This document shows, one piece after another, positions 33,950 through 44,775 of a stretch of 64,000 nucleotides of DNA. The translations under genes were made by a program, and so were the position numbers. The notes below the pieces were generated by a model. It saw only the letters and a list, made by a program, of their open reading frames with translations. It searched no databases and had not been told where the DNA came from. Source of the stretch: Notamacropus eugenii (Eukaryota; Chordata; Mammalia; Diprotodontia; Macropodidae); contig NC_092874.1 in the NCBI RefSeq assembly GCF_028372415.1, forward strand, positions 61,131,865 to 61,195,864, in the 5' to 3' direction. The number at the start of each line of letters is the position of its first letter. Position 1 is the first letter of the stretch.

Positions 33950-34450
33950 TCATCCCTTGGTCCTAGTTCTTCCCTCTAAAGTCCAAAAAATACCTACCCA
34001 CTCTTCCACATGATAATCTTTTAAACATTTGAAGGCAGTGACCCCCTTTTAATTTTCTTCTTCATCTCATACATCTCTTAGCCCTTCAAAAGATCTTCAC
34101 ATACATAGTGCTGAATATTCTCACCATCTTTGCCACCTTTTTCTAGGTTTATCCCTAACTCATCATTTCCCCTACTGAAACATGCTACTCAGAGCTGAGC
34201 ACAATTTTCCCAGTGGTGTCTGACCAGAGTGAATTACAGGACTCTAACCTCCCTCACTCTATACATTATGTTTCTATTAAACCCAGCAGAAGAATTAACA
34301 CTTTTGGTTGTTACCATCCAACCATTCTTCTGCTCAGTGTTCTATTTCAAAGTGGTTCAATTTGTACTATGATGCTGCCCAAGATCAACCTCACATCAAA
34401 TGATGTAGTCAATTACTTTAGTGTTCCTGATTCAGGATTCTTCCTTAAAT
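33950..34450 (-). mobile_element. CR1/L3-clade LINE fragment, minus strand
   Basis: 'cagagctgagcacaattttc', 'gtggtgtctgaccagagtga' and 'aacctccctcactctataca' are the antisense of the CR1-clade RT C-terminal region, as in bird CR1 and mammalian L3. The plus-strand open frame (34213-34482) is a shadow. Confidence 0.75.
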
Positions 34451-34955
34451 TATTTTTTTGGGAAAACATCCTATGCAGTTAAAGATATTAATAAACTAAT
34501 TAGTAGTTAGTTTTGTAAAATCTTTAAAAGAGAGAATTGCTTTGGAAGTTACTATGATTTTTTTTTATTTCCAGTGAATTTATCATCTTATTCTGCATAC
34601 TGCAAAGAATTTCTGTGTTCATTTCCTCCAAGGAGGTGTGAAACCAAAAAGCTTTTCAGGACAGGAAGGAATCAGGTGTCTGGGATGCTGACATGTTTTA
34701 AGTCTGTTCCTTTTTCCTACTTCCTAATTGCTAATATGGCTGTTGTTCCACAAGTATTGGGCAATCTGGTTTTGTTTGTCCTGTTTTACTGAGTTGGAAA
34801 GCTTATGAGTTACCAAAGTTCTGTCAACTGAAAAGATGTAGATGAGGGTCAAAAAAGCATGAACTGGTGCTATAGCTAACATTTTAATTCTCTAACTCCA
34901 GACAGTTCTAACATTCAGCCTTCATCTATTCAACTTCAAAGAAAAGACCCATTGC
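34451..34955. other. No feature seen
   Basis: Single-copy sequence. The frame at 34574-34792 has a hydrophobic end but no upstream signal. Confidence 0.4.
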
Positions 34956-34959
34956 ATTT

Positions 34960-35160
34960 ATCCCTTGTGCTTCCAGGCCTTAGGGACAGAAAGACTTGTG
35001 CTTGGATCCTGCCTCTGTTGCCTACTAATCGTGTGATATTTATCAAGTCCATTACCCTCTCTAAGATTCAGTTTTTTTTTTTTTTCACCTGGAAAATGAG
35101 GCAGTTGGACACAATGGCATCTAAGGTCCCTTCCAGTTCTAAATTTATGATCCTATGACC
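34960..35160 (+). mobile_element. tRNA-derived SINE with internal T-run
   Basis: 'gaaagacttgtgcttggatc', 'gtgtgatatttatcaagtcc', 'aaaatgaggcagttggacac' and 'ggtcccttccagttctaaat' are in SINE order. A 15-base T-run interrupts the middle. Confidence 0.8.
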
Positions 35161-36370
35161 AAACACAAGCATTGATGTCATGAGACTAGATAACACCTCT
35201 TTTGGATCTAATAAGGCAAATAGAGATGAATGTATCTGGATACAATCTTTCTCTAGAGAACAGTCATCACACAATTCATGAAGAGTTTTATTTTCTTTGG
35301 AAATTTGTTCCTAGGACAGTCTTTGTTTAGACAGATTGAGCAAATGTAATATTTAAGGCCTTGGAACATCTTCTAGGCTTTTAAAAATCTGAGAGATTTC
35401 TGGCATGCCTAGGGTGTGGAATGCTTTAACAAACAACTTAACTGCTAGTCAGTAACCGTGTCAAAGGCTACCTGTCATCTCTCTGGCTAGACTGTGAAGA
35501 GAAGAGTGCAAAGCAAGAGCTCGATGTTTAGCTTCCATGGCTGTCAGCACGAAAGCAGCCCAGGCCAATGAGGCTAACAGTGGTGAGGTGAGGAATGTCT
35601 AACTCAAATGAGATTCTCCAACTGACATAGGGCAAGCCAAATTCCACTGAACCTCCTGCAGAAGGAAGTGTGTTCTGTGAAATGATGTTGTCAGAGGACA
35701 AGAAATCTCAACAAATGCTCAAGTGATGGGGGTAGGGAGTGGGAGGGGAGGAACAACTTCAACTTGCTCTAGTCATATAAATTTCTTACATAGTGCAAAA
35801 TATCTTCTATGCTTTTCCATAGACAAAGAATTCATCTAGAGGTCAACCAGTTTTTGATAGACAGTTCAGTAATTAACTTGGCCAAATTTTAATTTAAACT
35901 CCCAACTGAATTTATACACTAAAAATCAAGCAACTTCAGTTTCTGAGGACAGAAATAAATGCCCAACTGTAATAGCACCAACACTTCAATGCTCTGAATT
36001 GCCTGGCCAGAGAACTGAAGAAGAGAGGTAATTAGGCAGGACACGGGGGTGAGGGTGGGAGGGAAAGGGGTAGGTAGTCTGTACAAGACTATAGAGTACT
36101 TTACTAAGTCTGAGGGAAAGAGCCCAGAACCTAACAAGGACCAGTTCTTCTGTCTTCTCAAGTCACTTGGGTCAGATATCTAGGCTGGTGAATAATGGAT
36201 TGCCCTGCATGTCAGGAAGCTACCATCAGAGGGGAGGGATTCAAAAATTGAGCAATAGGGGAAAATAGAGGAGTGGGGAGTTGGGGGGGCTGAAATTAGC
36301 AAAGATCTCACAAGGAAAAACAACACTCAAAGACCTTAAACATAACCAAATAAATCAAAAGGGAAGGAAA
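35161..36370. other. Single-copy DNA, no gene seen
   Basis: No repeat or coding signal was recognised. Confidence 0.5.
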
Positions 36371-37380
36371 AACTTTAATGGAAAAAGGAAATTTGGATTC
36401 CAGAGTTAGTAAATGAGTGAATGAACTATGAAGAGATACTGCAAAACAAAGGAAGATGACTCAATACTTGATGAGACAGAATAACCTGTAGAATGTGAGG
36501 AGTACATGAAACCATAAAATGCTGTTTTTGAGTTGTTTAAAAGAAAAATGATAATTATGAGAAAAAAATGCATGGCCTGCACAACAGAAATAATTGGCAC
36601 AACAGAAAAACCTAAATTTCTGATGTCAAATCTCAACAAAGAAACAAAAGAGAACAATTGATTATTATGTTCCTCTTGGAACCCATAATCTTCAGTCTGT
36701 TTTCATCTATATATCCTGTCTTCAAAATTAATGTGTTTTGCTTGCAGAGAACACGTTTCTTTGAATTTTAGTGTTTTGTTTCTCTTCTAGATTTTCTTTT
36801 ATTTCAATTGATTGGATTGCAAATACAGAAGTGAAAAAAAATTAAAAAGAGTAGAAGCAAAAAGTGAAAATATCCAAAGAAAATACATTCTCTATTCAGT
36901 CAAAATATGCTAATCTCAAATAGAGGATGTGCACAGACAAACTAAGAAAGACGGGTCTCCCAAAAGAATGAAGTCAAAAAACCCAAACACAAATAATGCA
37001 AGAAATAGTGCTAGAAAACTGCCCAGAATTTCTAAGCAGAGAAAAATGAAATATCAAGTGAAAGTATGCATATATCACCTTCAGAAAAACCCTAAGACTG
37101 CAAACTCTAAAACATATAGTAGTTAAATTTAACTATTCAGTTCAGAAGCAACAAATTCAGCAAACAACCCAGAGAAGTATCTTCAAATAGGAAGGAAAAT
37201 AAACTTGAAGAACACAAGGCCCTCCCCTATGCATCAGAAAATGCAAGAAGAAGTGGAAAGAGGTATTCCAAAGAGAAAGAGAGCTCAGAATGCAGCCTAG
37301 AATGATCTGCCCTGAAAATCTGAGCATAATCATAAATGAAATAATAAAGAGATATCTGAAACATTTTAGATGTAAATTAC
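36371..37380 (+). mobile_element. Degenerate HAL1/L1 ORF1-type sequence
   Basis: A-rich, lysine/asparagine-coding sequence with phrases such as SKQRKMKYQVKV, HLQKNPKTANSK and 'aaaatctgagcataatcata'. It fits an old half-L1 more than ordinary DNA, but a T-rich stretch at 36660-36825 interrupts it. Identity is tentative. Confidence 0.4.
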
Positions 37381-37384
37381 CTCT

Positions 37385-37520
37385 CCCCTGTGAAGCAGCA
37401 GACCTGCAGTCTGGAAGACATATGTTCAAATCCCACCTCAGATACCTGACACATGGGCAAATAACTTAACCTTTGTAGATCTCAGTTTCCATATCTGTAA
37501 AGAAGGCATTTTAAGAAGGA
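37385..37520 (+). mobile_element. SINE, plus strand
   Basis: 'cagtctggaagacatatgtt', 'caaatcccacctcagatacc' and 'tcagtttccatatctgtaaa' are the SINE head and middle. Confidence 0.7.
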
Positions 37521-37589
37521 TTCATAAGAAGAGATGAGATGCAAGCTCAAGTTGGAAGTTCTTAAACCTTTTTTTTTGACCTCTTTGCC

Positions 37590-38434
37590 ATTACAATCAA
37601 CTCCTTAAAAAGTCAAATTGGCCAAATGGATAAGGAGGTACAAAACCTAACTGGAGAAAATTCTTCCTTAAAAGGAACAATTGGACACTTGGAAAAGGAG
37701 GTACAAAAGCTAACTAAAGACAATTCGTTACAAATTGGAATTGGGCAAGAAGAAGGTAATGACTCTAGGAGGCGTCAAGAATCAGTCAAACAAAATCTAA
37801 AGAATGAGAAAATAGAAGAAAACATAAAGTATCTCATTAGCAAAATAACTGACCTACAAATTAGATCCAGGAAAGAAAATCTAAGAATCATTGGTCTACT
37901 GGTAAGCCATGATGAAAACAAGAGCCTGAACAGTATCTTCCCAGAAATCATCAAGGAACACTGCCCTGCATTCCTAGATCCAGAGGGCAAAAAGGTCATT
38001 GAAAGAATCCACTATCATTTCCCTAAAGAGATCCCAAATTGAAAACACCGACCAATATTGTTACCAAATTACAGAATTATCGGATCAAGGAGGAAATAAT
38101 TCCAGCAGTCAGAAAGAAACTATTTAAATATCATGGGACTCTAGTCAAGACCATACAGGACCTTGCAGATTCTAAGTTAAAAGATCAGAGGGATTGGAGT
38201 AAGATATTGCATAAGGCAAAGGAGGTTGGACTACAAGCAAGGATCAATTACCAAGTCAAATTGAACATAATTTTTCAGGCAAGGAGACAGATATTCAATG
38301 AGATAAGGGATTTCCAGACCTTCTTTATGAATAGGTCAGATGTCATTAGAAAATTTCATTTTCAAATACAAGATTCAAGAGAGGCACAAAAAGATAAACA
38401 GGAAGACAAAGGAAAAAGAAGATTAGTTATTTAA
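37590..38434 (+). pseudogene. L1 ORF1, nearly intact with one frameshift
   Basis: L1 ORF1 encodes the trimeric RNA-binding chaperone of the retrotransposon. Here the coiled coil (VQNLTGENSSLKGTIGHLEK), the RRM-type part with SRKENLRIIGL, and the C-terminal domain with VRKKLFKY and ARINYQVKLNIIF are all present. It reads in one frame to 38042 (138 codons from ATG 37626) and in another from 38039 to the stop at 38434 (131 codons). One frameshift near 38035 separates them. The N-terminus is missing and no ORF2 follows, which fits a 5'-truncated half-L1 or a fragment. It is the least damaged ORF1 in the window. Confidence 0.85.
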
Positions 38435-38511
38435 TATGGGCAAACTATTTACATCCCTATGTGGGTATTACCTCCCTCTTCATGAGTACCTGAAAAGGTT
38501 AGCCTAAAGAA

Positions 38512-38727
38512 GTCAAGGTCTCCCATTGTATCCTGGGTCACTTCCAATCATCCCAATGAATTCATGAATATCTGGTCACTGGACCCAGATGGCTCAGGAG
38601 GAGAAAGTAAGGTTGGTGATCTTGCACAGCCCTCCCTCACTCAAAACAAAGTCAAGTACAAGTCATGTCATCATTTCTTTGATGTCATAATCTTCTTCAA
38701 AAGCAAAGGACAAACAGACATTCTGGG
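38512..38727 (+). mobile_element. SINE 3' half with RTE-like tail
   Basis: Lacks the tRNA head. It begins 'tcaaggtctcccattg' and runs through 'gaatatctggtcactggacc', 'cctccctcactcaaaacaaa' and 'cttcttcaaaagcaaaggac', colinear with 15410-15590. Confidence 0.88.
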
Positions 38728-39409
38728 GAAGCCTATGGACTCCTCCTCAGAACAATGTTTTAAATGTATAATGTAAAATACATAGGATTACAAAAAAATT
38801 ATGTTAAAATACAGTTATAATACGTTTTAAAATAAAGTCATGGAACCCTGATTAAAGAAAATTACAAAATGCTACATGAAATCTAAGGAAAGAATTAATA
38901 CTTCTGGCTGGAAAGATATGAAAAGAATTCCTGGAGAAGAAAGAATATTAGTTGACTATTAAAGCATGAATGGTATTTAATAAATTGAGGAAATAAAACA
39001 TTAGAAGAAAGTACCCAGTCTTCCTTTTTTTCTGAAAAATACACCTTCACTTAAAGGATTTTAGGACTTACATAAAAAGGGACATGAGGAGAAGAATTCT
39101 AAGATAATTTTTGTCTTCATAACTCTGTCTAAATGAAGCACTAATTGTCTATACTATTCATTCTGCCTTATATTAGTACATATCCTCCAATATTTTAACT
39201 GTTTCTTTCCAGGTAGTCCTTTATATAGACCCAGATCCTGCTACACCAGAGATGGGATTATGGTATAATGAAACTGATTTTACAAGCTAAACAAGCAAAT
39301 CTTATCAAAAGAAGTCACAATATGAGCTTACACACATCCCTCAGGACTGAGACAATGGATCACAGATTTAGAGTTGGAAGAAATATTAAAGTTAAAGAAA
39401 CTGAACACT
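38728..39409. other. No gene; short SINE scrap near the right end
   Basis: Single-copy. 'cacagatttagagttggaag' at 39360 is a common old SINE phrase, too short to call. Confidence 0.4.
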
Positions 39410-39650
39410 GGGGGCCGAGCCAAGATGGTGGAGTAGAGACAGATACCTACTCGAGTTTTCTCCCCAAAGCCTTAAAATATCTGCAAAAACTGACCCTAAA
39501 CAAATTCTAGAGCAGCAGAAGTCACAAAATGACAGAGTGAAGCATATTTCCACAGCCCAACACAGCCTGGAAAACTGACAGGAAAGCTCTCTCGCACCCA
39601 GTTCAGAGCAGAGCATAGTGTAGTCCTCTAAAAGCAGTCTTTCTGGACCA
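39410..39650 (+). promoter_or_regulatory. L1 5' UTR internal promoter region, remnant
   Basis: Begins with the caagatgg YY1-like motif at +11, where L1 5' UTRs carry their start-site selector. CpGs are largely lost, so activity is doubtful. Confidence 0.5.
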
Positions 39651-40030
39651 GAGAAGAAAAGTCTCCAAAAAATATAATGCTTAAGAAAATTGAATGCTTG
39701 ACTGAATTTCTAAAAAATGAATCATCTCTGCTTCACTTGAAAATAAAAGGTCTTATTCCCAAAGGACTCGTGGTTTTAACAAATGCTATCTATATCCAGA
39801 GAAAGAACTGATGTAGTTTGAATGCAGATTGAAGCATACTATTTTTCACTTCATTTTTTTCGTGTTTTTTTTTTCTTTTGGTCTGTTCCTTCTTTCACAG
39901 TATGATTAATGTGGAAATATACTTTACATAACTTTACCTATGTAACCTACAACAAATTACTTGCCATTTGGGGGAGGGAGAAAATTTTGAACTCAAGAAA
40001 ATGTTTTATTTAACTCTGATTTAGAACTTG
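39410..40030 (+). mobile_element. L1 with 5' UTR joined to 3' UTR, no ORFs
   Basis: It starts as a full-length L1 does, with 'gggggccgagccaagatgg', which includes a YY1-type caagatgg. It continues through 'caaattctagagcagcagaa' and 'cacagcctggaaaactgaca' to about 39650. From 39758 onward it is the end of ORF2 and the 3' UTR ('ccagagaaagaactgatgta', 'ttgcagattgaagcatac' type text, 'tatgattaatgtggaaatat'), as at 10660-10985. Only about 110 bp of unassigned sequence lies between. More than 5 kb of coding sequence is missing. Confidence 0.8.
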
Positions 40031-40624
40031 AAGGAGAAGTAAACAAGAAAAGAATAAATCGGAAGGAAGTTTATTGGTTTCAAAGTTTTTGTATCTTTGC
40101 TTATATTTGTTTGTGTTACTGGTAAAAGAATACATGAGGTATGCCTAACTACAACTGGATGGTGGTTCTGTGAAAACATGATTTTTACAAAAAAGAATAA
40201 TTACACAAGGAGATACACAGAAATTGTGTCATAAGTGGACAGTCAGTTGGGCTTCATGAACTTTTGCTGGGGCTTGAATATAATCACAATGCCCAGACAA
40301 CATTTTGCAGGGTCTGCCTGTATCTGAGCATATAAATGTTTCTGGAATAGAATTCAATTGTTTTCACCTCTGTTTATTCCTATGTATGGAAATTCTGCTA
40401 AATAAAGAAATATACCAATTAATTGATAACGTTCATTTTATGCATTTGCCACTCTTTCTAACTAAGGAGAGAAAAAATATTTACTTCAGGGTTTACCTCT
40501 TGTGGCATGATACTTGTACTCTAATCTTCATTCATTCATTCATTTTTTTCAATCGATTTTTAATTTGTAACTATTTTCAGTGCTCTGTGATAGACCTTGA
40601 TATATGAACACAGAAGAAATTTGG
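40031..40624. other. No feature seen
   Basis: AT-rich single-copy sequence. The 100-codon frame at 40305-40607 has no domain. Confidence 0.45.
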
Positions 40625-40850
40625 CATAGTCAGAAAAACACTGGCTTTGGAATCATAACAGTTTTAAGTTTAAATTCTGTTTCTGCCAACTTATTAGTGG
40701 TTTGATGAGGGAGAAGCCCGTTAATTTATTTGAGCCTCAGGTTCCTCTTCTGTAGAATGGGAATAATTTCTCCATCATACAGGGTGGTAGTAATGACTGT
40801 CACAACCTTCAAAGAGCTCTATAAATGCTAAACACTAATGATAACCTAAA
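40625..40850 (+). mobile_element. CORE-SINE, plus strand
   Basis: 'tgagcctcaggttcctcttc', 'tgtagaatgggaataatttc' and 'gagctctataaatgctaaac' are in order, after a worn head. Confidence 0.78.
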
Positions 40851-41756
40851 GTGGAGAAAGTCATGTATACAGATAAATATGATAGAAAAAAGGAGAGAGC
40901 CAAAATAATTTGCTATGAGAAATATGAGGAAAAAATTCTTAACTCTGAGCTTGAGAAGAGGGTCTGACTCTGAAAAGGCTTCATGAAGGAGGTGGCACCT
41001 GTGTCTGGCAGCTATGGCATTTCTAAGGCAGCAACTCTAGCACTGTGATATTCAAGTTCATATGAATTCTGGATGGTTCTGCTCCACCTGATATAAGGAA
41101 ATTACTTTCCCCCAGTCTACCAAGTAGCTACTTGAGAATTGCTGTCCATCCATTTGTACCATATGATCACCCCAGTGTGACTGAGCTGTCAAAAAGAGTT
41201 TCTTTGAGTTCTGTGGACTGTCTGCTGTGTTATAGGAACCATGCCTCATTTATACTTTGGTAAATATCCAAATATTGATATAGGAGAGGAAAGGAAGGGG
41301 GGGGGGAATCTAGAAGGACATTAGAGCTTCACAGGCACTCCCATCATCAGTTCTCAAGATGACTTTAAAATTCATCTTTGAGTTCAGCTCCCAGAGCTCA
41401 GGCATCACAAGTTTGATTTCCTAATCAAACCTTTTCTGATATTCAAATGTCATTCAAAGCTTTGAACAATTTTACCCTGAGGAATTTTGTCTTGGGAAAA
41501 ATAGGGGGATAGAAGAGTGATGAGATTCACAAAATATCCTTATGGAAATGAGCTTCCCACTTGAGACAGTCTAGGAAAAAAAAAACGTCAAAATGAGGAG
41601 AAAGATACTTAACCTTGTTGAGTCATTTTTGACCTTTTCCCCCTTTAGATGAGACTCACACAGTTTGGCTACCCTCTGGTTACCAATAAAAACAACATCC
41701 TGTTTAGAACCTTATGTTATCTGAAAACAAAATGGCCAGTGATAGAAACCGCAGGA
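40851..41756. other. No gene; G-run at 41298
   Basis: Single-copy DNA with a run of about 10 G at 41297-41307 and an A-run at 41577. Confidence 0.5.
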
Positions 41757-41925
41757 CCACATATTTAAAGCTGAAAGGAACTTAGAGGCTATTTAATCCA
41801 AATACTTCATTTTACATGTGAGGAAATGGGTGGCCTAAAGAAAGTAGGTCAACTGCCCTAGTACACACAATACATGGCAAGCCAATGATTCAATGGCAGG
41901 TCCCCTGAATCCAAATCCATCACCT
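41757..41925 (+). mobile_element. Old core SINE (MIR/THER-like), plus strand
   Basis: 'gctgaaaggaacttagaggc', 'ttcattttacatgtgaggaa' and 'ggcaggtcccctgaatccaa' keep the order of an ancient SINE. Confidence 0.6.
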
Positions 41926-41940
41926 ATTAGGGAAGATTTT

Positions 41941-41959
41941 ATATCTATCTATATCTATG

Positions 41960-41990
<31 letters not shown>

Positions 41991-42022
41991 GTATATATAT
42001 ATATACATATATATATATATAC

Positions 42023-42060
<38 letters not shown>

Positions 42061-42134
42061 ATGTATGCATTTGCATATATATGTGTGTGTGCATGTGCAT
42101 GTGTATGTGTGTATGTTTGTGTGTGTGTGTATAG
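41941..42134. repeat. (TA)n(TG)n composite microsatellite
   Basis: TATC, TA, then TG units over about 190 bp, with a long uninterrupted TG block at 42036-42061. The open frames here are artefacts. Confidence 0.95.
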
Positions 42135-42137
42135 TAT

Positions 42138-42235
42138 GGGATAGTGGATAAAAGGTTGGTCTTTGAGTCAGCAAGATATGGATTCTAATTTTTTCTCTGC
42201 CATATTTTAGCTACATGATCATAAGATAATCACCT
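42138..42235 (+). mobile_element. SINE head fragment, plus strand
   Basis: 'gggatagtggataaaaggtt', 'ggtctttgagtcagcaagat' and 'agctacatgatcataagata' match the SINE tRNA-like head. Confidence 0.65.
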
Positions 42236-42239
42236 AGAT

Positions 42240-42447
42240 CAAGAATACCCAACCTGGGATTCAGAAGTCTGTGGATAAATTTCAGAGGATCTCTGAACTT
42301 GGATGGGGAAAAAATGAATTCCAATTTCAATGTAGTTGTTCTCCTTTGTAATGCTATGCATTTTATTTTACGCATTTAAAAACATTATTCTGAGGAGTAC
42401 ATGGGCTTCTCAGGTCCATGAAACAAAACAAGGTTATGAGCCCTGAC
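42240..42447. mobile_element. hAT (MamTip-like) DNA transposon remnant
   Basis: The left end 'aatacccaacctgggattca' and the right end, read in reverse, 'cagggctcataaccttgttt' are decayed versions of a CAGNGGTTCTTAACCTGGGG-type inverted end. The middle 'ttctcctttgtaatgctatg' and 'acatgggcttctcaggtcca' fit an old mammalian hAT-Tip100 MITE. No target duplication is left. Confidence 0.65.
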
Positions 42448-43157
42448 TTACAGAGGGCCCCAGGCACTCTTAACTCTCTAAGACTAAAATTTACAGAGAA
42501 ATAGCACATCTGCATTGATGGAGCTTATGTGCACAGAGGGATTTCCAGAAGTGTGCTAGAGCCAACTCAAACCTGGAGCTGGAGAGTTTGACTGTCAATT
42601 TTTTAGTATGAGCATTTACACCTTGAAAATTGACAAACATTGCAAATGAGGGCTTAATTTATTGTTTATTGACTGTGTAGAGTTGAGAAATTGATAGAGA
42701 AATATTAATAATGAGGATTAAACCTAAAAGTATGTTGGGTATACTTTTTTTAGAGAGGTGATTGTTAAACATTTACCAGGACATTACTGTTCCTACATCA
42801 ATGAAACTCCAGATTCTCATTCTCTCCCCTAAAAAAAATGTTCTTGATACTTTTACTTTTTTTTTCTCCTCATGTTGCCATTTGTGGCATATCCTTACAT
42901 TTAATTCTTAAGGATTTTCTCCTTTTACTAATGTCATTCCCAAGAGTTAACAAAACACATTTTTCTGGACTACTGACCACCAACCCTAACTCAGTCCATA
43001 TGGGAAATTTCATAAATTCAATGGAAATAATGTTGGGTTTGGACTCAGATGGTAACTCTGACACTTGATAGTTCTGTGACAATGGTTCTGTGTCCATAGG
43101 CCCCATCACTTCACCATGCCAAGCATGCGTTTTCTTCTCCAAAAAGTGAGGAAGGAA
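42448..43157. other. No feature seen
   Basis: Single-copy sequence. Frames on both strands near 42840-43170 have no domain. Confidence 0.45.
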
Positions 43158-43418
43158 GTAAATGAGCATTTATTAAGGACCGACTTTGTGCCAGGCACTG
43201 TGCTAAGTATTTTATGGATATTGCTTCACTTAAGCCTCATGACCACCTTGAGAGGTAAGAGATATTCTCCCCATCCCCAGCTGAGAAAACTGAGGTCTAC
43301 AGATGTTGTGACATGCCCAGAGTCACATAACTAATTAATATCTGAAACTGGATTTGAGCTCATTTTATTCTGGCTTTTGTCCCAGAGCTCTATCCATTGG
43401 GTTGTCTTAGCAGCCCTC
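43158..43418 (-). mobile_element. CORE-SINE, minus strand, near full length
   Basis: 'gagcatttattaaggaccga', 'gtgccaggcactgtgctaag', 'agctgagaaaactgaggtct', 'gagtcacataactaattaat' and 'agctctatccattgggttgt' form the complete reversed SINE. Confidence 0.88.
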
Positions 43419-43554
43419 TGAGGACAGGAAGGCTTTCACTGTCTACCTTTCAGGGTTGTGAGTAAAGTGCCTTATAAGATTTAGTGTGCTGTATAAGTGT
43501 GAATTACTTTTATAAACACCCTTAGTAAAGGCATTTCTCTAGTAGTGGTGGTTC

Positions 43555-43725
43555 AAAGAGAGAGAGAGAGAAAAGGAAAGAAGGGGGAAAAGGAAAGAAA
43601 AGGAAGGAAAAAAGAAGGAAAGAAGAAAGGAAGGAAGGATGGATGAAAAGAAAGATGTAAAGAGAAAGAAAAGAAGAGAGGGAAGGAGTGAGGGAAAGAG
43701 AGAAATAAAGAAAATACAGGCCCAG
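43555..43725. repeat. Purine-only tract, (GA)n/(GGAA)n
   Basis: About 170 bp of nearly uninterrupted A/G. Confidence 0.95.
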
Positions 43726-44356
43726 GCTATGCATTTCCTGTGAAAAGGAGTCTATCGTTCGTAAAAATGAAAAAAGGGTCAGATGATTACTGGATCTCAC
43801 TTTATGAGACTTAAAATCGTAGCATGAGCCCAACACTGTGAATATATAAAGCATTTAAAACTCACTGCCTAATGGAATTATGTCTGCAAGATCTAAACCT
43901 GAAACTTTCTCCAAGATAGTAAGTTATTCAAGAGATAGCTCACCTAAATTAAAGTTGCTTTAAACCTCTGGCTGTCTAGTGCACTGGTTACAGCATTGAA
44001 GGACTATTCAGAGGAGTCCAGGAAGCTTCTGGAGTTAAATGGAAACATGCAGGGAAACAGGTGTATTGGAGAACATGGCAAGGATGGAAATCAAGGCGAG
44101 GGCTCAGTCAAAGGCTTCGGATGGTATGAGACTCCATGGAGCTGGCTCACCAAGGGAAGGAAGAATGAGTTTCCATAAGAAATCCAAATAGGTGGGAGGG
44201 AGTGTGTGAGGAGCATACAACTGAGGTAGACTGAGGCTAGAGGGGAAGGGTTGGAAGAAAATACCTGTACAACAAAGCTGAAGTTCAAGTAATGTCACTG
44301 TAATCTCCTCACTCCTCCAATTGAATGATGAATTTTGGTTCATTCCTCTTCCCTCT
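43726..44356. other. No feature seen
   Basis: Single-copy sequence. Confidence 0.45.
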
Positions 44357-44420
44357 TCCCACTATGACTACCACTACTATTACTACTACCACTATGACTA
44401 CAGTTACTACTGCTGCTGAA
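44357..44420. repeat. (CTA)n degenerate trinucleotide repeat
   Basis: ACTACTA-type units with variants such as TGACTAC and GCTGCTG. Confidence 0.75.
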
Positions 44421-44689
44421 AGTTGGGAATAGGGTGTGGGAATGAAGGCACAGTTTTGAAGTCCTCAAGCCAAAAAAAAGGAATGAGAAGGGGATGAAGG
44501 CCAGTTTGGGCCTCTCTATAAAATGGAGGAACTTATCAATGAGGAGGAGACAGGCTTAACAGAGAGATGTCCTTTAGTGAGGTCATAAAAAAATGGCTGG
44601 CTATTCTAGGTCATGGAGACTCCCAGTGTGGAGAGAAATTTCAGGATAAGACAGTCTGATAAAAAGTCTGAGAGAAGAATAAGGCAGTC

Positions 44690-44775
44690 TTATATTGTAG
44701 AAATAATACTGGAATTGGAGTCAGAGGACCCATATTCAAATCACATCTCTGCTACCTTGTTCCTCAATTATTAAG
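44690..44775 (+). mobile_element. SINE head fragment, plus strand
   Basis: 'actggaattggagtcagagg' and 'acccatattcaaatcacatc' are the SINE head. Confidence 0.7.

Noticed and set aside
41893..42174. Open frames of 64-84 codons on both strands
   Set aside because: They lie in TA/TG microsatellite DNA and encode repeated Tyr-Ile or Cys-Val; the same holds at 32286-32664 and 47128-47751.
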